From the NCBI RefSeq assembly GCF_005281345.1, contig NZ_SZXJ01000043.1, positions 94,957 through 158,956 on the forward strand: 64,000 nucleotides of DNA, read 5' to 3'. A program made the position numbers and the translations under genes. This document shows positions 46,124-55,374 of this stretch, piece after piece. The DNA is from Citrobacter sp. wls619 (lineage in GTDB: Bacteria > Pseudomonadota > Gammaproteobacteria > Enterobacterales > Enterobacteriaceae). Each line of letters begins with the position of its first letter. The first letter of the stretch is position 1. Below the pieces are notes generated by a model. It was not told the origin of the DNA. It saw only the letters and a program-made list of their open reading frames with translations, and did no database searches.

Positions 46124-47473
46124 ATGTTGGATAAAATTGTCATCGCTAACCGTGGTGAGATTGCCCTGCGTATTCTTCGTGCCTGTAAAGAACTGGGCAT
46201 CAAGACTGTCGCGGTGCACTCAAGCGCGGATCGCGATTTAAAACACGTATTGCTGGCGGATGAGACGGTCTGTATTGGCCCGGCTCCGTCCGTAAAAAGC
46301 TATCTGAACATCCCGGCTATCATTAGCGCCGCTGAAATCACCGGCGCAGTGGCAATCCACCCGGGTTATGGCTTCCTCTCTGAGAACGCCAACTTCGCTG
46401 AACAGGTAGAACGCTCTGGTTTTATCTTCATCGGCCCGAAAGCCGACACTATCCGTCTGATGGGTGACAAAGTGTCCGCGATTACTGCGATGAAGAAAGC
46501 TGGCGTACCGACCGTTCCAGGCTCTGACGGCCCGCTGGGCGACGACATGGACGCTAACCGCGCGCATGCCAAACGCATCGGCTATCCGGTAATCATCAAA
46601 GCCTCCGGCGGCGGCGGCGGTCGCGGTATGCGCGTCGTGCGCAGCGATGCTGAACTGGCGCAATCCATCTCCATGACCAAAGCGGAAGCGAAAGCCGCTT
46701 TCAGCAACGACATGGTCTACATGGAGAAATACCTGGAAAACCCACGCCACATCGAAATTCAGGTGCTGGCAGACGGTCAGGGTAACGCGATTTATCTGGC
46801 TGAACGTGACTGCTCCATGCAGCGTCGTCACCAGAAAGTCGTCGAAGAAGCACCTGCGCCGGGTATCACCCCGGAACTGCGTCGCTATATCGGCGAGCGT
46901 TGCGCCAAAGCGTGTGTTGATATCGGCTATCGCGGGGCGGGTACTTTCGAGTTCCTGTTCGAAAACGGCGAGTTCTACTTCATTGAGATGAATACCCGTA
47001 TTCAGGTTGAACACCCGGTCACTGAGATGATCACTGGCGTTGACCTGATCAAAGAACAGCTGCGTATCGCTGCTGGACAGCCGCTGTCCATCAAGCAGGA
47101 CGAAGTTGTGGTTAAAGGCCATGCGGTAGAATGCCGTATCAACGCCGAAGACCCGAACACCTTCCTGCCAAGCCCGGGCAAAATCACGCGTTTCCACGCG
47201 CCGGGCGGCTTTGGTGTGCGTTGGGAGTCTCATATTTACGCAGGCTACACTGTACCTCCGTACTATGACTCAATGATCGGTAAGCTGATTTGCTACGGTG
47301 AAAACCGTGATGTAGCAATCGCCCGTATGAAAAACGCGTTGCAGGAACTGATCATCGACGGCATCAAAACCAACGTTGATCTGCAGATCCGCATCATGAA
47401 TGACGAGCACTTCCAGCACGGTGGAACCAACATCCACTATCTGGAGAAAAAGCTCGGACTTCAGGAAAAGTAA
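46124..47473 (+). CDS. accC: Biotin carboxylase subunit of acetyl-CoA carboxylase
   Basis: AccC carboxylates the biotin on AccB using ATP and bicarbonate. The 449-residue ATP-grasp protein equals E. coli AccC. It has the N-terminal domain ([17 protein letters not shown]), the glycine-rich ATP lid ([14 protein letters not shown] near 160-170), and the catalytic region [14 protein letters not shown] near 288-300. I chose the ATG at 46124, preceded by CGAGGCG; a start 13 codons upstream lies inside accB. Confidence 0.98.
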   Translation: MLDKIVIANRGEIALRILRACKELGIKTVAVHSSADRDLKHVLLADETVCIGPAPSVKSYLNIPAIISAAEITGAVAIHPGYGFLSENANFAEQVERSGFIFIGPKADTIRLMGDKVSAITAMKKAGVPTVPGSDGPLGDDMDANRAHAKRIGYPVIIKASGGGGGRGMRVVRSDAELAQSISMTKAEAKAAFSNDMVYMEKYLENPRHIEIQVLADGQGNAIYLAERDCSMQRRHQKVVEEAPAPGITPELRRYIGERCAKACVDIGYRGAGTFEFLFENGEFYFIEMNTRIQVEHPVTEMITGVDLIKEQLRIAAGQPLSIKQDEVVVKGHAVECRINAEDPNTFLPSPGKITRFHAPGGFGVRWESHIYAGYTVPPYYDSMIGKLICYGENRDVAIARMKNALQELIIDGIKTNVDLQIRIMNDEHFQHGGTNIHYLEKKLGLQEK

Positions 47474-47487
47474 GCACGCGTTAACCG

Positions 47488-47518
47488 AAAAGGCCGGAAA
47501 TTCCGGCCTTTTGTTTTT
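47488..47518 (+). terminator. Terminator after accBC
   Basis: AAAAGGCCGG (47488-47497) pairs with CCGGCCTTTT (47503-47512), followed by GTTTTT. It is a strong intrinsic terminator 15 bases after the accC stop. Confidence 0.9.
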
Positions 47519-47580
47519 CTCCCCTCCCATACGTGCCATAGGGTACAATCCCCGCTTTCTTTATCCACAAGGGACAAAAA

Positions 47581-47823
47581 ATGGACGCTCGTTTTGTTCA
47601 GGCCCATAAAGAGGCGCGCTGGGCGCTGTGGCTGACCCTTTTATATCTTGCCACATGGTTGGTGGCCGCTTACTTACCAGATTCAACGCTGGGTTTTACC
47701 GGCTTACCGCACTGGTTCGAAATGGCCTGCCTGCTTACGCCGCTGGTTTTCATAGTACTGTGCTGGGCGATGGTGAAGTTTATCTATCGCGACATTCCGC
47801 TGGAGGATGACGATGCAGCTTGA
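47581..47823 (+). CDS. yhdT: DUF997 membrane protein YhdT
   Basis: YhdT is an 80-residue inner-membrane protein with two hydrophobic segments (LWLTLLYLATWLVAAYL and MACLLTPLVFIVLCWAMV), the same length as in E. coli. DUF997 proteins nearly always precede a sodium:pantothenate symporter gene, and here too it overlaps panF by 11 bases. A role as a small accessory subunit of PanF is plausible but unproven. Confidence 0.92.
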   Translation: MDARFVQAHKEARWALWLTLLYLATWLVAAYLPDSTLGFTGLPHWFEMACLLTPLVFIVLCWAMVKFIYRDIPLEDDDAA

Positions 47824-49264
47824 AGTGATTTTGCCGCTGGTTGCCTATCTTCTGGTGGTGTTCGGTCTCTCGGTTTACGCCATGAGAAAGCGCACGACCG
47901 GCACTTTCCTGAATGAATATTTCCTCGGCAGCCGCTCGATGGGCGGGGTCGTATTGGCCATGACGCTAACCGCAACCTACATTAGCGCAAGCTCCTTTAT
48001 TGGTGGTCCCGGTGCGGCATACAAATACGGGCTGGGCTGGGTGCTGCTGGCGATGATCCAGCTACCCGCCGTCTGGCTTTCGCTGGGTATTCTCGGTAAG
48101 AAATTCGCTATTCTGGCGCGACGCTATAATGCCGTAACCCTCAACGATATGCTGTTTGCCCGCTATCAAAGCCGGTTACTGGTCTGGCTGGCGAGCCTTA
48201 GCCTGCTGGTCGCCTTCGTTGGGGCGATGACGGTACAGTTCATCGGCGGCGCACGTTTGCTGGAAACGGCTGCGGGTATTCCTTACGAAACTGGCCTGCT
48301 GATCTTTGGCGTCAGTATTGCGCTCTACACGGCGTTTGGCGGATTCCGCGCCAGCGTACTGAACGACACGATGCAGGGCATGGTGATGCTGATTGGCACG
48401 ATAGTCCTGCTGGTAGGCGTCGTTCACGCTGCCGGTGGCCTTAGCCATGCGGTTGAAACCCTGCAAACCATCGATCCTAAACTGGTATCACCACAAGGCG
48501 CAGATGACATTTTGTCACCCACATTTATGACATCGTTCTGGGTGCTGGTGTGCTTTGGCGTGATTGGACTGCCGCATACGGCGGTACGCTGCATCTCCTA
48601 TAAAGACAGTAAAGCGGTACACCGTGGGATTATCATCGGCACTATCGTGGTGGCAATCCTGATGTTTGGCATGCATCTGGCGGGCGCGTTGGGACGTGCG
48701 GTGATCCCTGACCTGACGGTACCGGATCTGGTGATCCCGACGCTGATGGTAAAAGTGTTACCGCCGTTTGCCGCCGGGATCTTCCTGGCCGCGCCGATGG
48801 CCGCGATCATGTCAACGATCAATGCCCAATTGCTGCAAAGTTCCGCTACGATCATTAAAGATCTTTATCTGAACATGCGCCCGGAACAACTGAAAAATGA
48901 AACACGTCTGAAGCGTATGTCCGCTGTGATCACCTTGCTGCTGGGCGCGTTACTGCTGCTGGCCGCCTGGAAACCGCCAGAGATGATTATCTGGCTCAAC
49001 CTGCTGGCGTTTGGCGGGCTGGAAGCGGTCTTCCTTTGGCCACTGGTGCTGGGCCTGTACTGGGAGCGGGCGAACGCCGCAGGCGCATTGAGCGCCATGA
49101 TTGTCGGCGGCGTGTTGTATGCCGTACTTGCTACCTTTAACGTTCAGTACCTGGGCTTCCATCCAATCGTGCCCTCGTTGCTGATAAGTTTGCTGGCTTT
49201 CCTGGTCGGAAACCGTTTCGGTTCTACCGTCCCGCAAGCTGCCATATTGACTACTGATAAATAA
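47813..49264 (+). CDS. panF: Sodium/pantothenate symporter
   Basis: PanF imports pantothenate (vitamin B5) with sodium, the precursor of coenzyme A. It is a solute:sodium symporter of 483 residues with about 13 hydrophobic segments. Conserved segments include [28 protein letters not shown] and [20 protein letters not shown], the last containing the sodium-site residues. The ATG at 47813 gives [13 protein letters not shown] as in E. coli. Confidence 0.96.
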   Translation: MQLEVILPLVAYLLVVFGLSVYAMRKRTTGTFLNEYFLGSRSMGGVVLAMTLTATYISASSFIGGPGAAYKYGLGWVLLAMIQLPAVWLSLGILGKKFAILARRYNAVTLNDMLFARYQSRLLVWLASLSLLVAFVGAMTVQFIGGARLLETAAGIPYETGLLIFGVSIALYTAFGGFRASVLNDTMQGMVMLIGTIVLLVGVVHAAGGLSHAVETLQTIDPKLVSPQGADDILSPTFMTSFWVLVCFGVIGLPHTAVRCISYKDSKAVHRGIIIGTIVVAILMFGMHLAGALGRAVIPDLTVPDLVIPTLMVKVLPPFAAGIFLAAPMAAIMSTINAQLLQSSATIIKDLYLNMRPEQLKNETRLKRMSAVITLLLGALLLLAAWKPPEMIIWLNLLAFGGLEAVFLWPLVLGLYWERANAAGALSAMIVGGVLYAVLATFNVQYLGFHPIVPSLLISLLAFLVGNRFGSTVPQAAILTTDK

Positions 49265-49275
49265 AGAGTTTTGCC

Positions 49276-50157
49276 ATGCCATGGATCCAACTGAAACTGA
49301 ACACAACGGGTGCGAACGCAGAAGAGTTAAGTGATGCACTGATGGAAGCAGGCGCTGTTTCCATCACTTTCCAGGACACGCATGATACGCCGGTGTTCGA
49401 GCCTCTGCCGGGCGAAACCCGCCTGTGGGGCGATACCGATGTCATTGGTCTGTTCGATGCCGAAACCGACATGAAAGGAGTGGTTGCGATTCTGGAACAG
49501 CATCCGCTGCTGGGCGAAGGCTTCGTGCATAAAATCGAACAGCTTGAAGATAAAGACTGGGAACGCGAATGGATGGACAACTTCCACCCGATGCGCTTTG
49601 GTGAACGTCTGTGGATTTGCCCAAGCTGGCGTGATGTCCCGGATGAGAACGCCGTCAACGTGATGCTGGACCCGGGTCTGGCGTTTGGCACAGGCACTCA
49701 TCCTACGACCTCTCTGTGCCTGCAATGGCTCGATGGTCTCGACCTTAACGGTAAAACGGTTATCGACTTTGGCTGCGGCTCCGGCATCCTGGCAATTGCA
49801 GCGCTGAAACTCGGCGCTGCAAAAGCAATTGGTGTCGATATCGATCCGCAGGCCATTCAGGCAAGCCGCGATAACGCCCAGCGTAATGGCGTATCTGACC
49901 GCCTGGAACTGTACCTGCCGAAAGACCAGCCAGAAGCGATGAAGGCCGATGTGGTGGTCGCCAACATCCTGGCTGGCCCATTACGTGAACTGGCGCCGTT
50001 AATCAGCGTCCTGCCTGTTGAAGGCGGTTTGCTGGGGCTTTCGGGGATTCTGGCCAGCCAGGCGGAAAGCGTTTGCGAAGCCTATGCCGATCTCTTTACG
50101 CTCGATCCGGTTATCGAGAAAGAAGAGTGGTGCCGTATTACCGGCAAGAAAAAATAG
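49276..50157 (+). CDS. prmA: Ribosomal protein L11 methyltransferase
   Basis: PrmA trimethylates the N-terminus and two lysines of ribosomal protein L11. The 293-residue length equals E. coli PrmA. The N-terminal substrate-binding domain ([17 protein letters not shown]) is followed by the SAM-binding domain with DFGCGSGIL near 165 and the substrate loop VANILAGPL (NxL type) near 228. It lies 11 bases after panF, and a terminator follows. Confidence 0.96.
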   Translation: MPWIQLKLNTTGANAEELSDALMEAGAVSITFQDTHDTPVFEPLPGETRLWGDTDVIGLFDAETDMKGVVAILEQHPLLGEGFVHKIEQLEDKDWEREWMDNFHPMRFGERLWICPSWRDVPDENAVNVMLDPGLAFGTGTHPTTSLCLQWLDGLDLNGKTVIDFGCGSGILAIAALKLGAAKAIGVDIDPQAIQASRDNAQRNGVSDRLELYLPKDQPEAMKADVVVANILAGPLRELAPLISVLPVEGGLLGLSGILASQAESVCEAYADLFTLDPVIEKEEWCRITGKKK

Positions 50158-50165
50158 TCCTTTCT

Positions 50166-50200
50166 CGTGGCCTCTCTGTAGGCCACGTTTTCCTTTTTTT
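50166..50200 (+). terminator. Terminator after prmA
   Basis: CGTGGCC (50166-50172) pairs with GGCCACG (50181-50187), followed by TTTTCC and a run of seven T residues. Confidence 0.87.
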
Positions 50201-50290
50201 GTACCTCCCCCGCAAAAGCTGAGCAGAATATCAACGTAACATTGTTGAGCGATCCTCAGAAAACGCTACGATCATGTTCTGAAATGCGAG

Positions 50291-50339
50291 CATAGTCACA
50301 CTATGTCACAATAATCTGCTGATTAATTCAGCAGATTAT
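50291..50339. promoter_or_regulatory. Tandem palindromes in the prmA-dusB gap
   Basis: CATAG-TCACA-CTATG (50291-50305) is followed by a perfect 12-bp inverted repeat, ATAATCTGCTGA (50311-50322) and TCAGCAGATTAT (50328-50339), with a five-base loop. No T-run follows. They lie about 170-220 bases upstream of the dusB-fis promoter and could be a regulator site or a structured element. Confidence 0.45.
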
Positions 50340-50511
50340 CTTGTCAGATCGCCTGAGCTCGAAGAAAAAATGAGAAGTTACGCAAAATTATATGCGTATA
50401 TAAAATCGACACATTTTTATAATGCAATGATTTATATGATTAATTATTTTCACCCGCTCAGATTTACGGCAATTCATTGATCCACCTCAGTGGATTGGTC
50501 AAAGTTTGGCC

Positions 50512-50540
50512 TTTCATCTCATGCAAAAAATGCGTAATAT
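50512..50540 (+). promoter_or_regulatory. fis: dusB-fis promoter
   Basis: A -35 TTTCAT (50512-50517) and -10 TAATAT (50535-50540) are 17 bases apart, with a GC-rich discriminator (ACGCCGCC) next to the start point. This is the arrangement of the E. coli fis promoter, which is strongly growth-rate and ppGpp controlled. The dusB ATG lies 40 bases downstream. Confidence 0.8.
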
Positions 50541-50579
50541 ACGCCGCCTTGCAGTCACAGTATGGTCATTTCTTAACTC

Positions 50580-51545
50580 ATGCGCATCGGACAATACCAG
50601 CTCAGAAATCGCCTGATCGCAGCACCTATGGCTGGCATCACTGACAGACCATTCAGGACGCTGTGCTATGAGATGGGAGCAGGATTGACGGTATCCGAGA
50701 TGATGTCTTCTAACCCGCAGGTTTGGGAAAGCGACAAATCTCGTTTACGTATGGTGCACGTTGATGAGCCAGGAATTCGCACGGTGCAAATTGCCGGTAG
50801 CGACCCTGTTGAAATGGCTGATGCCGCACGTATTAACGTGGAAAGCGGCGCCCAGATTATTGATATCAATATGGGGTGTCCGGCTAAAAAAGTGAATCGC
50901 AAGCTCGCAGGTTCAGCCCTCTTGCAGTACCCGGATTTAGTGAAATCGATACTAACCGAGGTCGTCAATGCAGTGGACGTTCCTGTCACACTCAAGATTC
51001 GCACCGGCTGGGCTCCGGAACACCGTAACTGCGTAGAGATTGCCCAACTGGCTGAAGACTGTGGCATTCAGGCTCTGACCATTCATGGACGCACCCGCGC
51101 CTGTTTGTTCAATGGAGATGCTGAGTACGACAGTATTCGGGCAGTTAAGCAGAAAGTTTCCATTCCGATTATCGCGAATGGCGACATTACTGACCCGCAT
51201 AAAGCCAGAGCTGTACTCGACTATACGGGGGCGGATGCCCTGATGATAGGACGTGCAGCTCAGGGAAGACCCTGGATCTTTCGGGAAATCCAGCATTATC
51301 TGGACACTGGGGAGCTGCTGCCCCCGCTGCCTCTGGCAGAGGTGAAGCGCTTGCTTTGTGCGCATGTTCGGGAATTGCACGACTTTTATGGTCAGGCAAA
51401 AGGGTACCGAATTGCGCGTAAACACGTATCCTGGTATCTCCAGGAACACGCTCCGGATGACCAGTTTCGGCGCACATTCAACGCCATTGAAGATTCCAGC
51501 GAACAGCTGGCGGCGTTGGAGGCATACTTCGAAAATTTTGCGTAA
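50580..51545 (+). CDS. dusB: tRNA-dihydrouridine synthase B
   Basis: DusB reduces uridine at position 17 of tRNA to dihydrouridine with FMN. The 321 residues match E. coli DusB. The N-terminal TIM barrel has [13 protein letters not shown], the active-site cysteine in [19 protein letters not shown] near residue 100, and the FMN-binding [15 protein letters not shown]. The start codon lacks a clear Shine-Dalgarno sequence, as in E. coli. It is cotranscribed with fis, 25 bases downstream. Confidence 0.97.
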   Translation: MRIGQYQLRNRLIAAPMAGITDRPFRTLCYEMGAGLTVSEMMSSNPQVWESDKSRLRMVHVDEPGIRTVQIAGSDPVEMADAARINVESGAQIIDINMGCPAKKVNRKLAGSALLQYPDLVKSILTEVVNAVDVPVTLKIRTGWAPEHRNCVEIAQLAEDCGIQALTIHGRTRACLFNGDAEYDSIRAVKQKVSIPIIANGDITDPHKARAVLDYTGADALMIGRAAQGRPWIFREIQHYLDTGELLPPLPLAEVKRLLCAHVRELHDFYGQAKGYRIARKHVSWYLQEHAPDDQFRRTFNAIEDSSEQLAALEAYFENFA

Positions 51546-51570
51546 ACAGAAATAAAGAGCTGACAGAACT

Positions 51571-51867
51571 ATGTTCGAACAACGCGTAAATTCTGACGTA
51601 CTGACCGTTTCTACCGTTAACTCTCAGGATCAGGTAACTCAAAAACCCCTGCGTGACTCGGTTAAACAGGCACTGAAGAACTATTTTGCTCAATTGAATG
51701 GTCAGGATGTTAACGATCTCTATGAGCTGGTACTGGCTGAAGTAGAACAGCCCCTGTTGGACATGGTGATGCAATACACCCGCGGTAACCAGACCCGTGC
51801 TGCCCTGATGATGGGCATCAACCGTGGTACGCTGCGTAAAAAACTGAAAAAATACGGCATGAACTGA
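51571..51867 (+). CDS. fis: Nucleoid-associated protein Fis
   Basis: Fis is a 98-residue homodimeric DNA-bending protein abundant in early growth; it activates rRNA promoters and stimulates Hin-type inversion. The N-terminal beta-hairpin arm (residues 11-26) and C-terminal helix-turn-helix ([20 protein letters not shown], about 74-93) are unchanged from E. coli. It is the second gene of the dusB-fis operon. Confidence 0.99.
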
Positions 51868-51892
51868 TACTAATCAGCGAAATGTTTGTTTT

Positions 51893-51928
51893 AAAAGGCG
51901 CTACTCGGCATGGGGAAGCGCCTTTTTT
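51893..51928 (+). terminator. Terminator after fis
   Basis: AAAAGGCGC (51893-51901) pairs with GCGCCTTTTTT (51918-51928), giving a 9-bp stem ending in a run of six T residues, 26 bases after the fis stop. Confidence 0.85.
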
Positions 51929-51954
51929 ATTCGCGTCACACGGAGGCTTTGGTG

Positions 51955-52839
51955 ATGAAAGCAAGATGTGAACCTGTCTACTTTGGTGATGAATCCAAAA
52001 AGATAATCCAGGGTGATGCGCTGACTGAACTGAAAAAGCTGCCGTCTGAAAGCATCGATCTGATCTTTGCCGACCCACCGTATAACATCGGGAAAGACTT
52101 TGACGGGCTGGTAGAATCCTGGGACGAAGAGAGCTTTCTGGCCTCGCTGTTCGAGTGCATTGATGAATGCCATCGAATATTAAAACCACAAGGCACCATG
52201 TACATCATGAACAGTACGGAGAACATGCCGTACATCGATCTCAAATGCCGACAGCTTTTTACCATCAAAAGCCGTATTGTGTGGGCCTATGATAGCTCAG
52301 GGGTACAGGCCAAAAAGCACTTTGGCTCCATGTATGAACCGATCCTGATGATGGTCAAAGACCCCAAAAGCTATACATTTAACCGTGATGATATTTTGGT
52401 TGAAGCGAAAACCGGGGCGAAACGCGCGCTGATCGATTACAGAAAAAACCCGCCCCAACCTTACAACCAGAAAAAAGTACCGGGCAACGTCTGGGAGTTT
52501 CCCCGCGTTCGCTACCTGATGGATGAATACGAAAACCACCCGACCCAAAAGCCTAAAGCCCTGCTGGAACGCATCATTTTGGCCTCCTCGAACCCAAACG
52601 ACCGGGTGTTAGATCCGTTCGCGGGTAGCTTCACTACCGGGGCAACGGCGGTGGATTTAGGGCGCCAGTTTATCGGTATTGAAATCAATGATGAATACGT
52701 AAAAATGGGACTACGGCGACTGCGTATTAGCTCCCATTTTTCAGAGAATGAGCTTGCAAAGGTGAAAAAGCGCAAGACGAAAAACCTGTCTAAAAAGAGT
52801 CGATTACCGGAAAAGAGCGGTGGAATTTCAGCAAAGTAA
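51955..52839 (+). CDS. yhdJ: Orphan adenine DNA methyltransferase YhdJ
   Basis: YhdJ is an m6A methyltransferase that recognises ATGCAT in E. coli and Salmonella. The 294-residue form starting at 51955 has a CGGAGG site eight bases upstream and equals the E. coli length. The beta-class order is seen: catalytic DPPY (ADPPYNIG near 47-54) first and SAM-binding motif DPFAGSFTTG near 222 later. No restriction gene accompanies it. Upstream in-frame codons would run into the fis terminator. Confidence 0.95.
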   Translation: MKARCEPVYFGDESKKIIQGDALTELKKLPSESIDLIFADPPYNIGKDFDGLVESWDEESFLASLFECIDECHRILKPQGTMYIMNSTENMPYIDLKCRQLFTIKSRIVWAYDSSGVQAKKHFGSMYEPILMMVKDPKSYTFNRDDILVEAKTGAKRALIDYRKNPPQPYNQKKVPGNVWEFPRVRYLMDEYENHPTQKPKALLERIILASSNPNDRVLDPFAGSFTTGATAVDLGRQFIGIEINDEYVKMGLRRLRISSHFSENELAKVKKRKTKNLSKKSRLPEKSGGISAK

Positions 52840-52921
52840 AAGCATTGTAAGTCTGCTTTTCAGCCTTTAGATTTCGTGTATATTCCCTGCACGCTTGGGC
52901 ATGAATACACAGGATTTGGTA

Positions 52922-53086
52922 ATGATTCGCAAGTATTGGTGGCTGGTTGTTTTTGCGGTCTTCGTTTTTCTTTTTGATGCGCTACTCATTCAATGGATAG
53001 AGTTGATGACAACAGAGCACGACAAGTGTCGGAATATGAACTCAGTGAATCCCCTCAAGCTGGTCAACTGTATCGACCTCGAATAG
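52922..53086 (+). CDS. yhdU: Small membrane protein YhdU
   Basis: YhdU is a 54-residue DUF2556 protein with one hydrophobic segment (YWWLVVFAVFVFLFDALLIQW) and a conserved CRNMNSVNPLKLVNC tail. The C-terminus ends CIDLE, a few residues shorter than in E. coli (which continues past the second cysteine). The start at 52922 gives MIRKYWWLVV as in E. coli. Its function is unknown. Confidence 0.85.
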   Translation: MIRKYWWLVVFAVFVFLFDALLIQWIELMTTEHDKCRNMNSVNPLKLVNCIDLE

Positions 53087-53139
53087 TACGTCCGGTGACT
53101 TACCGTTCTGCAACTGCCGTCAGTCCATGGCGGCAGAAA

Positions 53140-53796
53140 CTAGCCGGCCTGATCCTCACCCTGAACCAATTGCAGCATACAGCCATCAGGGCTTAACATT
53201 TTTAACACATTATCGACTAATGCAGGTGCTTGTTGGTAGAGGTCATAACTCGCTGGATTCATTAACCAGTTTTTTATTATTCCGCTAAAACTACCATGCA
53301 AAATAATAATGATAACGTCTAAATCAAGGCTGGTCGCGATCAGATTGTTAACCGCACACTGCTGCAAAGACTCACGAATATTTTGGTGGCTAAGTCCTAT
53401 TTTATCGCGAATCGCCTGCTCTGATATCATATCGTTATGAAATTCACATTTATGATATAAAATTTGCATTAATGCCTGCTGACGGGGATTCTCAGCAATA
53501 TATTGTAAACCGACAACTAATTTCTCACGCAACCGCTGTAACGGATTATCCCCCCAACGACCAATGAGTTTTTCCTGAATAAGGTTGCGGAGAGGAGGTT
53601 GTTGTAACCATAGCTCATTAAACAGCTGGATCTTATTTTCAAAATGCCAGTAAAGTGCCCCCCGCGTCACGTTGGCGGCGTCCGCAATGTCGTTTAGCGT
53701 CGTATTGCCTACGCCGCGCGCGGCAAACTGCGCTATCGCTGTTTCAATCAGGAGCTGACGCGTTTTGAGGGCATCAGCTTTCGTTTTTCTGGCCAT
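53140..53796 (-). CDS. acrS: TetR-family regulator of acrEF
   Basis: AcrS (EnvR) is a repressor related to AcrR; in E. coli it represses acrAB and is divergent from acrEF. The 218-residue protein has the TetR helix-turn-helix (TTLNDIADAANVTRGALYWH, residues about 32-51) and a helical ligand domain. The C-terminal third is more divergent from E. coli than the DNA-binding part. Confidence 0.93.
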   Translation of the reverse strand: MARKTKADALKTRQLLIETAIAQFAARGVGNTTLNDIADAANVTRGALYWHFENKIQLFNELWLQQPPLRNLIQEKLIGRWGDNPLQRLREKLVVGLQYIAENPRQQALMQILYHKCEFHNDMISEQAIRDKIGLSHQNIRESLQQCAVNNLIATSLDLDVIIIILHGSFSGIIKNWLMNPASYDLYQQAPALVDNVLKMLSPDGCMLQLVQGEDQAG

Positions 53797-54205
53797 AGTT
53801 CCGAATGCCTGAGACAGAGTAGAGAATGATTAACTTTCTTATTTAATATTTACTATACGGAATAAATGTATCACCTGGCGATTGTTTAAACGAGTTCTAA
53901 ACTATTTCATTTTGCTGATTACACACAAATAATCAAAACGAATAAACAACACAAATACATTCACCAATCGAATAATCATTTCAATATGTTTTTATGCACA
54001 TCATAGTATTACGATTAACGACATAATAAGTCGGTAGCCGATTACTCTTTTTTGTTTTTACGTGCCGTGCACCGCCCCCATAAATAAGTATTGCTTACAT
54101 CGCAAGCTAATAATTTGTAGGATAGCCAACTATTATTTTTTGTGCACGTTATCTCCCTTGCCTCACCCGGTAAATAACGAGCTTTCGGTTTTTTAAGGAA
54201 TAGTA
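53797..54205. other. AT-rich divergent region between acrS and acrE
   Basis: This 409-base stretch has no credible gene and is distinctly AT-rich. It must hold the acrS and acrEF promoters. AT-richness fits the known H-NS silencing of acrEF in E. coli. I could not point to a clear AcrS operator palindrome. Confidence 0.5.
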
Positions 54206-55363
54206 ATGACGAAAAATGCCAGGTTTTCACTCCTGCCCTCATTCATCATCATCTCCGCTGCATTACTCGCCGGTTGTAACGATCAGGGGGATACACAAGC
54301 TCATCCTGCCGAGCCACAGGTTACTGTCCATGTTGTTGAGTCGGCCCCTTTAGCCGTGACAACGGAACTGCCGGGACGAACGACCTCATTCCGTATTGCT
54401 GAAGTCCGCCCTCAGGTCAGTGGGATTGTACTTAAACGGAATTTCACCGAAGGGAGTGATGTTGAAGCAGGTCAATCGCTCTATCAGATCGATCCCGCAA
54501 CCTACCAGGCAGACTATGACAGCGCCAAAGGTGAGCTGGCGAAGAGCGAAGCGGCTGCTGCAATTGCGCATTTAACCGTGAAACGCTACATCCCGCTGGT
54601 CGGCACAAAGTACATCAGCCAACAAGAGTACGATCAGGCCATTGCTGATGCGCGTCAGGCAGATGCTTCGGTTACTGCGGCAAAAGCAGCCGTTGAAAGT
54701 GCCCGCATTAATCTTGCCTACACCAAAGTCACATCGCCAATTAGCGGGCGTATCGGTAAATCCAACGTCACTGAAGGGGCGCTGGTCACCAATGGTCAGG
54801 CAACAGAGTTAGCCACCGTTCAGCAACTTGATCCTATTTATGTCGATGTCACGCAGTCCAGCAACGACTTTATGCGCCTCAAGCAATCCATTGAACAAGG
54901 CAGCCTGCATAAAGACAGCACCAGCAGCGCTGTTGAACTGGTGATGGAAAATGGCCAGTCCTACCCGCTGAAAGGCTCTTTGCAATTTTCTGACGTTACG
55001 GTTGATGAAAGCACCGGATCCATCACCCTCAGAGCCGTGTTCCCTAACCCGCAGCACACCCTGTTACCAGGCATGTTTGTTCGGGCACGTATCGATGAAG
55101 GTGTACAGCCCAATGCCATTCTCGTTCCACAACAAGGTGTAACGCGTACTCCACGTGGTGATGCCACAGTGATGGTCGTTAACGACAAGAGCCAGGTTGA
55201 GTCTCGTGCCGTTGTCGCCGCGCAAGCCATTGGCGACAAATGGCTGATTAGCGACGGTTTAAAACCCGGCGATAAAGTCATCGTGAGCGGCTTACAGAAA
55301 GCACGTCCTGGCGTGCAGGTTAAAGCCACTACCGATGCCCCGGCAGCAACTGCGGCGCAATAA
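54206..55363 (+). CDS. acrE: Multidrug efflux pump, membrane fusion lipoprotein AcrE
   Basis: AcrE is the periplasmic adaptor of the AcrEF-TolC drug pump. The 385-residue precursor has a lipoprotein signal with lipobox LLAGC (Cys about 23). Paired lipoyl halves are seen in VEAGQSLYQIDPATYQADYD and YTKVTSPISGRIGKS, with the alpha-hairpin between them (about 95-165). acrF follows after 11 bases. Confidence 0.95.
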   Translation: MTKNARFSLLPSFIIISAALLAGCNDQGDTQAHPAEPQVTVHVVESAPLAVTTELPGRTTSFRIAEVRPQVSGIVLKRNFTEGSDVEAGQSLYQIDPATYQADYDSAKGELAKSEAAAAIAHLTVKRYIPLVGTKYISQQEYDQAIADARQADASVTAAKAAVESARINLAYTKVTSPISGRIGKSNVTEGALVTNGQATELATVQQLDPIYVDVTQSSNDFMRLKQSIEQGSLHKDSTSSAVELVMENGQSYPLKGSLQFSDVTVDESTGSITLRAVFPNPQHTLLPGMFVRARIDEGVQPNAILVPQQGVTRTPRGDATVMVVNDKSQVESRAVVAAQAIGDKWLISDGLKPGDKVIVSGLQKARPGVQVKATTDAPAATAAQ

Positions 55364-55374
55364 GGTAAGCGGAC

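Noticed and set aside
46238..47233. A 331-codon open frame on the minus strand
   Set aside because: It lies wholly antisense to accC, its translation has no recognisable domain, and high-GC third positions of accC explain the lack of stops.
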